DNA of 64,000 nucleotides, from the NCBI RefSeq assembly GCF_028369295.1, contig NZ_JAQMYP010000022.1, forward strand, positions 93,304 through 157,303, written 5' to 3'. Numbering within the stretch: position 1 is the stretch's first letter; each line of letters starts with the position of its first letter. Source of the stretch: Streptomyces sp. HD. Its GTDB lineage: Bacteria; Actinomycetota; Actinomycetes; Streptomycetales; Streptomycetaceae. The position numbers and the translations under genes are program-made. Positions 52,640 to 61,570 of this stretch are shown in pieces. The notes beneath the pieces were generated by a model that had not been told where the DNA came from, did no database searches, and saw nothing but the letters and a program-made list of their open reading frames with translations.

Positions 52640-52985
52640 TTCTTCGGTGACCGGGGCGAGTCCAGGGTGCGGCAGTGGTCGGCATCCGGGCGGGTGAGCG
52701 GTGCCGGAAGAAGGCGTGGACCTGGTGTGGGTGGCTGGGCCGGTCGGCGACGGTGCCGACCGTGTACGTCTCCATGGCGGAACGGATGTGGTCGTGACCG
52801 GTCGGCCCACCGGTCACGGCCTTGGCGTTGTGGACGCTGTCGTCCTCGCAGATCGCCGCGACCGCCGGGACGGTGGGGCAGGCGTCCGGCGGCGCCTGGA
52901 GGAAGGCGGTGAACTCGGCGGCGGTGCGCCGTCCGAGGGGCCTGGTGCCCAGCGCCGGTGGCCAGGTCGAGGACGCCAAGAGCGT
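52640..52985 (-). pseudogene. IS630-family transposase remnant
   Basis: Frame with AEFTAFLQAPPDACPTVPAV, ICEDDSVHNAKAVT, then RPSHPHQVHAFFRHRSPARM and PTTAAPWT. These match the C-terminal half of Streptomyces IS630 transposases (ICDNDSxHxAK... then RLRQIHxFFRxRSPDQMxxTAAPWT). The segment between them that would carry the last catalytic acidic residue (YSPHDNPVERIWGALK-like) is deleted or scrambled, and the N-terminus is missing. Confidence 0.7.
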
Positions 52986-53189
52986 CCGTCGGCGGCTGGT
53001 TCCGGGGGCGGGCCCCGGTGACGGGCGCCGTGCAGGGGCCATGTGGCCCGTAGGTGCGGTGACGTTGCGATGGGCACGGAGTCGGCTCGGAGGCGTGGAG
53101 GGCTCCTCCTGGCGGCTGACGAGCCACCGGGCTCTGGGAACGGAGCGCTGGTCGGAAGGGCGCGGTTGCGGGAGCACGCGGAGCGGGTC

Positions 53190-53415
53190 TCAGTGGCGGC
53201 CGAACAATTCGGGACGGAGGTGGCTCGGAGCGGCCCCTGGAATGCGGGCCTGCTCGGGGTGGACACCGCCGAGGCGGTACAGCGGGCCGACATCGGGAAG
53301 AGGGTCTGCGAGGAGGTGGCGGTCTTCCGGGTGCGCGAAGGCCATGAGGTATGCCTGGGCCAGGATGCGCTTGTTGACCTCCTCCGCCACCTCCTGGCTC
53401 TCTTCCGGAGTTATC
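53190..53415 (-). pseudogene. Possible MFS efflux pump tail fragment
   Basis: Frame LRITPEESQEVAEEVNKRIL followed by AQAYLMAFAHPEDRHLLADP resembles the last loop of DHA2-type efflux pumps (xINxQxxxxAFxDxF) but diverges at once. No membrane helices are left. Uncertain identification. Confidence 0.3.
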
Positions 53416-53655
53416 CGAAGATGGAGTCCACACAACCCCCGATGATCACGCGGTGGCCATACCCATTCCCGGCCAGGCCCGACGCAAGATCGCGAAACCA
53501 GACTCTGAACACCTGGTCCTGGTTCTGGTTCTCGTTCTGGTCCTGGCCGCACTGCCGTCCGTGCGGACACCGTCGCCGACCGTCTGCCCGCCACGGCGCC
53601 GCGGTGGACCTCGGGGGCCGCATCGCTCTACCGCCCTGAGGCGCACGGCCGGCCG

Positions 53656-55053
53656 TCATGGACGCACGACGACGGTCCATCCGGGGTGGTAGGTGTCCGG
53701 CACCGGGAATCGTTGCCAGTCACGCGCCCAGTGCGGTGGCTTTCCCCCGCGAAGGACCAGCGCACTGGGGTGCGCCGGGGGATCCGTCTCCGAGACAGTG
53801 CAGCCCGCGGTGTGGGCGATGGGAATCGTCGAAGTGTTCCCCGCGAGGACACACGGCGGGTGCACCCCGTGCTCGCGCAGCACGGAGGCGATCCGGACCC
53901 AGTCTCCGCGGGCCTGCTGATGGTTGCCCGCATGATGGTGGACGAGCACGGCCTGGATGCCCCAGTGCCCGAGGAGTGCCAGGGCGAGCGCCGCGGCTGT
54001 CGGCAGCGAACGGCGGGCGCGGGCCCGGTGGACGACGGCGAGGAGCCCGACAGCGGCGGGGAGCCCCAGCAGGGCGTAGGCCGGCAGCAGGAACCGCGGC
54101 GCGGCGTAGGGGACGAGGAAGAGATACGGCGCCGCCGCGGCCACCGCCACCGCCACCGCCAGCCACAGCGGTGCGGCGGACCGGCGCGCCCGGCGCTCGG
54201 CCCACAGTCCCAGGCCGACCAGCAGCGGCAGCAGCACCCACCACTCCGTCACGGGCAGCTGTACGCTGTCGCCCGTACAGGGACGGCACAGCAGCGGGCC
54301 GTCCAGCGAGGTGAGATGGGCGCCCAGGGAGAAGACGGGCCGCAGGCCGCCCTGGACCTCGTCTGCCTCCGCGAGCCGGTTCCGCACCCCGCCGAACCGC
54401 ACCTCGGCCTCGACGACCCAGGGCAGCGCACCCGCCACGAGTCCGGCCGCCAGGGCCGACAGACGCCCCCTCAGGCGGCCGTGGTCGCGCAGTGTGGGCA
54501 TCAGCACGGCGGCCAGGAGCAGCGGCACGGCGACGGCCACACCGTCGTTGGGCCGCATCAGTGTCACCACCGCCAGGCCTGCCGCGACACCGGCGTACCG
54601 GGGACGCGGCGCGAGGAAGCAGCCCACCGCGGCGGTGGCACCCATCGCGGTGTAGTGGTTCGGCATCGCGGAACCGGCGTAGAACAGAGTGATCCACAGA
54701 CTGCCGTACAGCCCGGCCGCCACCCACACCGCCGCCGGGCGGTGCAGGATCCGCAGCCAGGGTCTGAATCCCAGCCAGAGCGCACCGCCGGCCAGCAGGA
54801 GCAGCCACACCCTGAGCAGCACCGTCGAGTCGCTCCAGGAGGCGATCGGAGCGAGCAGCAGGGGGACCCCGCGGGTACGCGGGGCGCTGAACGGGGTCGC
54901 GGGACCGTACGGTCCGAAGCGACTGGCGTACACGAGCTCGTCCCAGCCGAGCGGCAGTGTGAGCGGTACGAGGACGGCCGACAGCAGACAGAACCCGGCG
55001 GCCACGATCCACAGCATCCGCTGTGCCGAGGCCGCTGTGCGATCCGCGTTCAT
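53656..55053 (-). CDS. Multi-pass membrane glycosyltransferase-like protein (PMT/ArnT-like)
   Basis: 465 residues, about nine to eleven helices. First-loop motif LPLGWDELVYASRFGPYG with acidic residues directly after helix 1, as in GT-C enzymes; LFYAGSAMPNHYTAMGATAA follows. C-terminal soluble part ends DTYHPGWTVVVRP. Such proteins move a sugar from a polyprenyl carrier to an outside acceptor. The ATG overlaps the stop of the GT4 gene (ATGA at 55050-55053), so the two act in one pathway. Confidence 0.78.
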   Translation of the reverse strand: MNADRTAASAQRMLWIVAAGFCLLSAVLVPLTLPLGWDELVYASRFGPYGPATPFSAPRTRGVPLLLAPIASWSDSTVLLRVWLLLLAGGALWLGFRPWLRILHRPAAVWVAAGLYGSLWITLFYAGSAMPNHYTAMGATAAVGCFLAPRPRYAGVAAGLAVVTLMRPNDGVAVAVPLLLAAVLMPTLRDHGRLRGRLSALAAGLVAGALPWVVEAEVRFGGVRNRLAEADEVQGGLRPVFSLGAHLTSLDGPLLCRPCTGDSVQLPVTEWWVLLPLLVGLGLWAERRARRSAAPLWLAVAVAVAAAAPYLFLVPYAAPRFLLPAYALLGLPAAVGLLAVVHRARARRSLPTAAALALALLGHWGIQAVLVHHHAGNHQQARGDWVRIASVLREHGVHPPCVLAGNTSTIPIAHTAGCTVSETDPPAHPSALVLRGGKPPHWARDWQRFPVPDTYHPGWTVVVRP

Positions 55054-56327
55054 CCGACCCACCCCAGCTTGCGCCGCCCGCGGCGCACCGCTGCGCGGGC
55101 GAGGATGCCTGCCGTGGCGGCGAGCACGGTGGCACGGTCGCGCCAGTCGGCCGGGCCGGGCGGTGGAGGAGCGGACCGCCCGGCCCGCTCCTCCACCAGT
55201 GCGCTGAACAGGCGTTCGTAGCGGTCGGCGACGCCGTCCGGGGTGAATCGTTTCTCCGCGCTGACCCGGGCGGCCCTGCCCATCTCCGCACGCCGTCCGT
55301 CGTCCCGCATCAGTGCCAGCAGCGCGTCGGCCACGGCCCGGGTGCTGTCGCGCGGGACGAGAAAGCCGTCCACACCGTGGCGGATGATCTCGCCGGGCCC
55401 GTGGGGGCAGTCGGTGCTCACCACAGGCAGGCCGCAGCGCATGGCCTCCACGATCGTCATTCCGAACGACTCGTGCGCGGAGGTCACCGCGGCGATGGAG
55501 CCCTTGACCCACTCGGCCTCGATGGGCGTGACCGAACCCATCAGGAAGACCCGGTCTCTCAGGCCGTGGTGGGCTATCCGGTCGGCTGTCCGGGCGCGTT
55601 CCGGGCCGTCCCCGTAGATGCGCAGGGACCAGTCGGGGCAGGCCGCACCGGCCAGGGCGAACGCGTCGACCAGCATCTCGTACCGCTTGACGCGGGCCAA
55701 CCGACCCGCCGCGACGACCACCTTGGCCGCCGCGTCGGCCGGCGGCACCGCGGGTTCGGGGACGCTGTTGGGGATGGCCAGCACCCGGGTGCGCGGCAAC
55801 CGCATGCCGCGCCGGTGGTCGCGCGCGTCAGCCGCGGTCATGGTGACCAGCGCGTCGAGAGCGCCGCACCAGCGCTGGAGTTCCGTCCGCAGTCGGTGCG
55901 GGTGGTTGTCGTGGGTGAGGTGCTCCTGGCCGACGCGTACGGCATGTCGTGGCCCGAACCGGGCCACCAGCGCGTTGAGTCCGGCCCTGGTGCCCACGAC
56001 GATGTCGGCGTCCGTGTCCCGCAGCCAGTCGATGACCCGCTGCTCGGCGAGCCGGTGGTACTGGTGCGAGCGGCTGTCCCCCTTCGGGAAGACCTCTCCG
56101 GCCCGCCGGGCGAGAGGGTCCGCCGCGTCCGCGGATCCCTCGCGCCGGTCCACCAGGGCCCGCAGCGGCATCTTGGGCGACCGCCCCAGTTGTGGTTTCT
56201 CGCGGTGCCGGAAGACCGACACGAGTTCCACCTGGTGTCGCCCGGCGAGCGTGTCGGCGAGTGTCATGGTCGTCCGTACGGTGCCGCCCATCGCGTAGGC
56301 GTTGTGCAGCAGGAAGGCGATGCGCAT
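55050..56327 (-). CDS. GT4-family glycosyltransferase
   Basis: 425 residues with GT-B fold. N-terminal Gly loop LLHNAYAMGGTVRTTMTLAD, UDP-sugar domain with VVVAAGRLARVKRYEMLVDAFA, LRIYGDGPERART and the EX7E motif in SAHESFGMTIVEAMRCGLPV. Retaining transferase, cytoplasmic face. The same family includes teichoic-acid and mannosyl transferases. Start chosen at the ATG that begins the Rossmann strand (MRIAFLL). Coupled to the downstream membrane protein. Confidence 0.9.
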   Translation of the reverse strand: MRIAFLLHNAYAMGGTVRTTMTLADTLAGRHQVELVSVFRHREKPQLGRSPKMPLRALVDRREGSADAADPLARRAGEVFPKGDSRSHQYHRLAEQRVIDWLRDTDADIVVGTRAGLNALVARFGPRHAVRVGQEHLTHDNHPHRLRTELQRWCGALDALVTMTAADARDHRRGMRLPRTRVLAIPNSVPEPAVPPADAAAKVVVAAGRLARVKRYEMLVDAFALAGAACPDWSLRIYGDGPERARTADRIAHHGLRDRVFLMGSVTPIEAEWVKGSIAAVTSAHESFGMTIVEAMRCGLPVVSTDCPHGPGEIIRHGVDGFLVPRDSTRAVADALLALMRDDGRRAEMGRAARVSAEKRFTPDGVADRYERLFSALVEERAGRSAPPPPGPADWRDRATVLAATAGILARAAVRRGRRKLGWVG

Positions 56328-56988
56328 GTGCGGCGTCCCTTGGTCCCTGTGATGCGGCTGGTCAGCGTCACTGTGTTCACTACGAGGCGACCGAGTCCGT
56401 GCTTCCCGGTGCGATCCTGGCCGCACTCACCCCCTAGCCGGACAGGGCCGGGGGAGAAGACAGGTGCTCGGCTGCGCGAGCCGTCGGAGGAGGCACGAGG
56501 AGAACAGGTCGACTGACGTGTGCTCTGTCGCTCATCGGAGATGACAGGCACTTCGCGTGTACAGATGCGCCATCTGCCCCTGAGGTTCCTCAGCCCTGGA
56601 TGTTCTTCACCGTGACGATGGATCTGATGCCCGCCGTAGGCGGGCCACCGAACCGCTGCGGGCGGTTCAGCAGCCGGGCTGTTCGGATCACCCGTGCAGG
56701 TAGCTCGACGTCAGCTTGCCGCATGTCCTGTTCTGGCCGGTACGAGACCGACGGCGCCGACACTCTCTGTCTCGCGGCGGGCGGCAGCGCAAGCTCTGCG
56801 AATGTTCCGGGTCGCGAATCCTGTGAGAAGTATTGACGCCGCTCGCCGGTTCTCTCATCATCCAGCTTGCTCGATATTCCGATCCACATTCGACATATCG
56901 AACAAATGCTAGGGCCGCACCGCACCGGTAGTCGCACAGCCTCCGACGGGGCCCACCAGAACCACTTACTGAAGGATGACGAGGTCCC
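56328..56988. other. Intergenic region with GH62 promoter
   Basis: No gene recognised. Bases 56840-56910 are AT-richer and contain the palindrome at 56889, so the GH62 promoter probably lies there. The GT4 promoter should lie near 56330-56500. Confidence 0.5.
56889..56902. promoter_or_regulatory. Operator-like palindrome upstream of GH62
   Basis: TTCGA-CATA-TCGAA, perfect 5-bp arms, 87 bp before the GH62 start. LacI-type and related regulators of xylan and cellulose genes in Streptomyces bind palindromes with TTCG/CGAA half-sites, so a sugar-responsive repressor is a fair guess. Confidence 0.45.
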
Positions 56989-58407
56989 ATGCGCAGACGT
57001 AGTTTCAGCCGCAGACGGATGTCTGCGGTGTTTGCAGTCCCGGTTGCGGTCCTGGCCTCGTTGGGGACGATGCTCGTCGCCAACCCGGCTCAGGCGGCCA
57101 CCACCGGCGCCTTGCGCGGTGTCGCTTCCGGCCGGTGTCTCGATGTGTCGGGCGCCAGCCAGGCCGACGGTGCGAACGTGCAGATATGGGACTGCCACGG
57201 CGGGACCAACCAGCAGTGGACGCTGACGGACAACAACCAGCTGACCGTGTACGGCAACAAGTGCCTCGATGTCCCGGGCCACGCCACCACGGCCGGTACC
57301 CGGCCGGTGCTCTGGTCCTGTAACGGCGGCACGAACCAGCAGTGGCGGGTGAACTCCGACGGCACCGTCGTCGCCGTGGAGTCCGGGCTGTGCCTTGACG
57401 TCTCGGGCGCCGGGACGGCCAACGGCACGGCGGTGCAGCTCTGGAACTGCACCGGCGGCAGCAACCAGAAGTGGACCGGCATGTCCGGGACGTCCACCTC
57501 GTGTGCTCTTCCGCCGACGTACCGGTGGAGCTCGACCGGTCCGCTGGCGCAGCCGGCCAACGGGTGGGCCTCGCTGAAGGACTTCACCACCACGATGGTC
57601 AACGGCAAGCACATGGTCTACGCGACGTACGCCGACACAGCCTGGCACTCGATGGGCTTCAGCCCCTTCACGAACTGGTCGGACATGGCGACGGCCTCCC
57701 AGATCCGCATGCCCTCGGACGCGGTGGCGCCCCAGCTGTTCTACTTCGCGCCCAAGAACATCTGGGTGCTGTCCTCGCTGGGATGGGGTACCCAATGGGG
57801 GCCCTTCGTCTACCGCACGTCCAGCGACCCCACCAACCCCAACGGCTGGTCCGCGCCGCAGCCGCTGTTCACCGGCAGCGTCTCCCCCGGCGGCCCGATC
57901 GACCCGACCCTGATCGCCGACGGCCAGAACATGCACCTGTTCTTCGCCAATGACGCGGGCACCATCTTCAAGTCGACCATGCCGCTCGGGAACTTCCCGA
58001 GCAGTTTCGGCACGGCCTCCACGGTGGTCATGAGCGACACGGAGGACAAGCTGTTCGAGGCGCCGCAGGTCTACAAGGTCCAGGGCCAGAACCAGTACCT
58101 CATGATCGTCGAGGCGAAGGGCGCGAACGGGCGCTACTTCCGGTCCTTCACCGCCTCCAGCCTGGACGGTCCGTGGACCGTCCAGGCCGGCAGCGAGAGC
58201 GCCCCCTTCGCGGGCAAGGCCAACAGTGGTGCCACCTGGACCAACGACATCAGCCACGGTGACCTGGTCCGCAACAACCCCGACCAGACCATGACCATCG
58301 ACCCCTGCAACCTGCAGTTCCTCTACCAGGGCAGGGACCCCAACGCGACCAGCCCCGACTACCTGAAGCTGCCGTACCGGCCGGGCCTGCTCACCCTGCA
58401 GCGCTGA
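56989..58407 (+). CDS. Secreted GH62 alpha-L-arabinofuranosidase with ricin-type CBM13
   Basis: 472 residues. Signal peptide (VPVAVLASLGTMLVANPAQA, cut near residue 36). Ricin-type lectin (about 38-165) with three GGTNQQW/GGSNQKW QxW repeats binding xylan. GH62 catalytic domain (about 172-472): base Asp in LKDFTTTM, second Asp in PIDPTLI, acid Glu in LFEAPQVYK, all present. Removes arabinose side groups from arabinoxylan so that xylanases can act; a GH10 xylanase starts at 63508. Good ribosome site (GAAGGATGACGAGG). Terminator at 58419. A C-terminal copy is stranded at 42856. Confidence 0.95.
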   Translation: MRRRSFSRRRMSAVFAVPVAVLASLGTMLVANPAQAATTGALRGVASGRCLDVSGASQADGANVQIWDCHGGTNQQWTLTDNNQLTVYGNKCLDVPGHATTAGTRPVLWSCNGGTNQQWRVNSDGTVVAVESGLCLDVSGAGTANGTAVQLWNCTGGSNQKWTGMSGTSTSCALPPTYRWSSTGPLAQPANGWASLKDFTTTMVNGKHMVYATYADTAWHSMGFSPFTNWSDMATASQIRMPSDAVAPQLFYFAPKNIWVLSSLGWGTQWGPFVYRTSSDPTNPNGWSAPQPLFTGSVSPGGPIDPTLIADGQNMHLFFANDAGTIFKSTMPLGNFPSSFGTASTVVMSDTEDKLFEAPQVYKVQGQNQYLMIVEAKGANGRYFRSFTASSLDGPWTVQAGSESAPFAGKANSGATWTNDISHGDLVRNNPDQTMTIDPCNLQFLYQGRDPNATSPDYLKLPYRPGLLTLQR

Positions 58408-58418
58408 CCCGCCCGACA

Positions 58419-58449
58419 GGAACCCCAGCCGGACGCCGGCTGGGGTTCC
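58419..58449 (+). terminator. GH62 terminator hairpin
   Basis: GGAACCCCAGCCGG - ACG - CCGGCTGGGGTTCC, a perfect 14-bp stem 12 bp after the GH62 stop. Duplicated after the chimeric pseudogene at 43230. Confidence 0.88.
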
Positions 58450-58487
58450 GTCGACGCTTGCCGTCCAGTCCAGCTCTTCGGGCCGGG

Positions 58488-59378
58488 CTACTGCCCGTCG
58501 GCGGCGACGTCCCAGTGCTCGATGATCTTTCCGTCGACCACGCGGAAGAGGTCCGCGACGACGTAGTCGGAGCTGAAGACCCACACCAGGTCCCCGTCGG
58601 CGAGGGTGTTGCCGAACCGGGTCCCGCCGCCTGCGGTACTGCTGGGCGAGGGGGCGCCCTGCGTGTTCTGCTCGAAGAACCGCTTCAGCGGAGCCGTTCC
58701 GCTCGCGGCCGCCGGGTTGTGCTGGTAGTACCGAGGATCCCAGCTCTTGTCGATCACGGTCGCGTCACCGTCGGAGAGCTTGCGGTACGCGTCGACCGCG
58801 AACTTCCGGTTCTTCTCCTCCTGTTCCTCGGACAGGGCCGGCGCCCCCTTCGGGTACCGGTACACGTCGCTGAACAGCGAGTTCCCGCTGGCTGTCTTCG
58901 CCGGCACGGTCTGCGTGATGCCCCAGTGCTCGACCAGCTTGCCGTTGTCGACCCGGAACAGGTCGGCCTTGGCCTCGCCCGTCGCCTCGTTCTTCGGGGT
59001 GGCCGACGCCTGCCAGTGCACGGCCACCAGGTCACCGTCGGCGGCCACGTGCTTGACGGTCGCCACCGCGCCGGGAATCTTCGCCTTGACGTCCTTGAAC
59101 TGCTTGACCTGCCCGTCGGCTCCGCCGGGGACCGACTTGTCGTGCTGCACGTAGTCGGTCGCGACGAGTTCCTTCACCACGTCGGCCTTGTCCTTGTTGA
59201 ACGCCTCCGAATACAGGCGCAGAACGAGCTCCTTGTTCCGCTCCTCGGAGGCCGACGACGAGCGGGCCGCGGCGGACGTCGTCGACGGGGCGGCCGGCTC
59301 GGTGCCGGACGTGCTGCTGCAGGCAGTCGCGAGGCAGGCCACGGCAGCAAGCCAGGGCAGTGTCTTCCGGTATCTCAC
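58488..59378 (-). CDS. Lipoprotein with two SnoaL/NTF2-like domains
   Basis: 296 residues from GTG 59378, preceded by AGGAGA. Lipobox LATAC (Cys near 20), Ser/Thr-rich tether, then two SnoaL-like domains in tandem: LVLRLYSEAFNKDKADVVKE with LVEHWGITQTVP, and RKFAVDAYRKLSDGDATVID with IIEHWDVAADGQ. Each holds the Asp/His (VxHW) pattern of SnoaL-like proteins. Extracellular, substrate unknown. Convergent with GH62; role not linked. Confidence 0.88.
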   Translation of the reverse strand: MRYRKTLPWLAAVACLATACSSTSGTEPAAPSTTSAAARSSSASEERNKELVLRLYSEAFNKDKADVVKELVATDYVQHDKSVPGGADGQVKQFKDVKAKIPGAVATVKHVAADGDLVAVHWQASATPKNEATGEAKADLFRVDNGKLVEHWGITQTVPAKTASGNSLFSDVYRYPKGAPALSEEQEEKNRKFAVDAYRKLSDGDATVIDKSWDPRYYQHNPAAASGTAPLKRFFEQNTQGAPSPSSTAGGGTRFGNTLADGDLVWVFSSDYVVADLFRVVDGKIIEHWDVAADGQ

Positions 59379-59859
59379 TCGTCTGGTCTCCTGTGTACGG
59401 TCCTGCTTGGGGGGAGTTCCACCAGGCGCGGTCGGACAGGGCCCCTCCCGCGCAGCCATCCCATCTCGCGCCCCGCAGACATCCACTCCGCCGACCAGCG
59501 GGGCCACCCCCGCCGACCGGCCGGACTCGGACCATCCGAAAGGCGCACCCCGTATCCACCGGGACGGTCCCGGCCCCCTCTGCCGGCCGTTGAAGCGGTC
59601 GTTCGGTCGGCGCCACCTCCGAGCGGCAGCCGCGCGGCCCGCGCCGTGCCGTCGGCGCCGGATCCTGGCCGATGCCACCTGCGCGGTGGGCGTACGCGGC
59701 GGACGCCCCCGCCGTACGGCTGAGACCGGACCTCGACCCGGATGGGCGGTCGTTCTTCCCGGGCCCGCAGCCCCCTCTGTCCGGACGACGCGACCGCTGG
59801 CTCCTCGCGGCCGTCCTCCTCGTCGCCCACGCCACGGTGTCCGTCACCCGTTACCTCTG
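59379..59859. other. Region without assigned gene
   Basis: Promoter side of the SnoaL lipoprotein. Only low-quality ORFs are present. Confidence 0.4.
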
Positions 59860-60009
59860 CCTAAAGCGTGTTGCAGAACTCGGACCGATCTCCAGAAAGC
59901 TGCTTCGAAGGCCCGTCAGGACGGTGGAAATCGGCGCACAATCGGGCAGTTGATCTTGCCGCGGGTGGCCGGATCCTACTGTGATCGTCGTTCTGCAACA
60001 GCCTTTAGG
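59860..60009. mobile_element. 150-bp MITE-like element with 20-bp inverted ends
   Basis: Left end CCTAAAGCGTGTTGCAGAAC (59860-59879) and the complement of the right end CCTAAAGGCTGTTGCAGAAC (59990-60009) match at 18 of 20 bases. No transposase inside. Directly adjoins the next element (overlap of three bases). Likely mobilised by an unlinked transposase. Confidence 0.75.
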
Positions 60010-60228
60010 GGGTGTTGTGAAAGTCCCGCACAGCACCCACGGGGCCCGGCACGCTCCCCCACTGCCTTAAGGGCGTGGGAGGTGCCCCCACTCGCCGCAC
60101 AGGCCAAAGGTCCAAGTAGCTCCGCTACGAGGGCCTTCGTCCGGCACGCCGAGGGCACGCACCGGCTGTGACACCAGCCGCTGCCGCGGCGGGCGCGGGC
60201 ACCGCACGGGACTTTCACAACACCCCCT
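60007..60228. mobile_element. 222-bp MITE-like element with perfect 22-bp inverted ends
   Basis: Left end at 60007-60028 begins AGGGGGTGTTGTGAAAGTCC; the right end 60207-60228 is its exact reverse complement. Inside is non-coding, with secondary palindromes near 60060-60100. No clear target-site duplication. Too short for a transposase, so non-autonomous. Confidence 0.82.
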
Positions 60229-60334
60229 GGACCTGAACCCCCGGGCGGACTTCGGCCCCGGTTCTTCGACACCCCGCGTGCCGCACGATCCGGGACGATC
60301 GCGTGCGCCGGCCGCTCGACCCGGCTCCGGCGGA

Positions 60335-61570
60335 TCAGTCCGTCGGCAGCCGCAGCGCCGTCTCCGCGCCCCCCTCCGGTCGGTTGCGGAAGGTCAGGCG
60401 GGCGCCGAGCAGGCGGGCCTGGCCGGTCGCGATGGTCAGGCCGAGGCCGGTGCCGCCGGTGCGGGAGCCCGTGCGGAAGCGCTGGGGGCCGGAGGTGTGC
60501 AGCACGGCGAGCAGATCGGCCGGGAAACCGGGGCCGTGGTCGCGGACCCGGACCAGGGGGCCGTCGACCTCCACCTCCACCGGCGGGGCGCCGTGCCGCA
60601 GGGCGTTGGCGGCCAGGTTGGCCAGGATCCTCTCGACCCGGCGCGGGTCGGTGGCCACGACCGCGTCCGCCACGACCGTCACCTCCACGCCGTCGAGCCC
60701 GGCGACCGCACGCCGGGTCATCGCGCTCACCTCACGCTCCTCGGTCTCCACCGCCGCCGCCTGGGAGTCGAGCCGGGCCACTTCCAGCACGTCCTCCACC
60801 AGCCCGCGCAACTTCTGCACGCTGCCCGTCACCAGTTCCGACGCCCGGCCGGGCGGCAGCACGCCGACCGCTGCCGACATGCCCGCGACCGGCGTGCGCA
60901 GTTCGTGCGCGATGTCGGCGGTCACCCGGCGCTCGGCCTCCAGACGGGCACCGAGCGCGTCCGCCATCGTGTCGACGGAGGCGGCGAGCCGGGCGATCTC
61001 GTCGCCGCCGTGAGGGCGGACCCGGGCGTCGAGGTCACCGTCGGCGATGCGTTCCGCCGTACGCGCGGCGGCCGTGGCCCGCCGCCCCATCCGCACCCCC
61101 AGCAGCAGTCCGGCCAGGGACACCAGGACGGTGACGGCCGCGCCCGTGGCGAACAGCGTCCGGTCGAGCGTGGCCAGGGCCTGCTCCTCGCGGGCGTACG
61201 AACGGCTGATCGCGAGCACCTTCCGGCCCGAGATCCGGGTAGCCGCCCACAGCACCGGCTCCTTACCGGTCTCCTGCAGGTAGGTCACCCGGACGTCGTC
61301 GCGCACGGCCCGTGCCACCGGGCCGGGCAGATCAGGGGGGTCGAGCCTGGCCTGCGACCTGCGTCCGTGCGCGTGGTCGTCGAGGACGCTCAGCAACTCC
61401 CGGTCCAGGCCGGAGCGGGCCGTGGCCAGCTGGTCGGCGGCGATGGTCCGGTGCACCAGCACCCCGATCGCCCCCGCCACGCACAGGGCCGCGGTGGCGA
61501 CGGCCAGGGCGACCTTCGCTCCCACGTTCAAGGCGGGCGGCCGCACGTTCTTCACAGCGGGCCGTCTCAT
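60335..61570 (-). CDS. OmpR-class sensor histidine kinase
   Basis: 411 residues. Helix 1 (VALAVATAALCVAGAIGVLV), an extracellular region of about 110 residues, helix 2 (FATGAAVTVLVSLAGLLLGV), HAMP, H-box VTADIAHELRTPVAGM, N-box LANLAANALRHGAP, G1 DHGPGFP and G2 GGTGLGLTIA. All catalytic boxes intact. Overlaps the response-regulator stop by four bases (ATGA at 61567-61570), so the pair is co-translated although the regulator's receiver domain is truncated. Confidence 0.92.
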   Translation of the reverse strand: MRRPAVKNVRPPALNVGAKVALAVATAALCVAGAIGVLVHRTIAADQLATARSGLDRELLSVLDDHAHGRRSQARLDPPDLPGPVARAVRDDVRVTYLQETGKEPVLWAATRISGRKVLAISRSYAREEQALATLDRTLFATGAAVTVLVSLAGLLLGVRMGRRATAAARTAERIADGDLDARVRPHGGDEIARLAASVDTMADALGARLEAERRVTADIAHELRTPVAGMSAAVGVLPPGRASELVTGSVQKLRGLVEDVLEVARLDSQAAAVETEEREVSAMTRRAVAGLDGVEVTVVADAVVATDPRRVERILANLAANALRHGAPPVEVEVDGPLVRVRDHGPGFPADLLAVLHTSGPQRFRTGSRTGGTGLGLTIATGQARLLGARLTFRNRPEGGAETALRLPTD

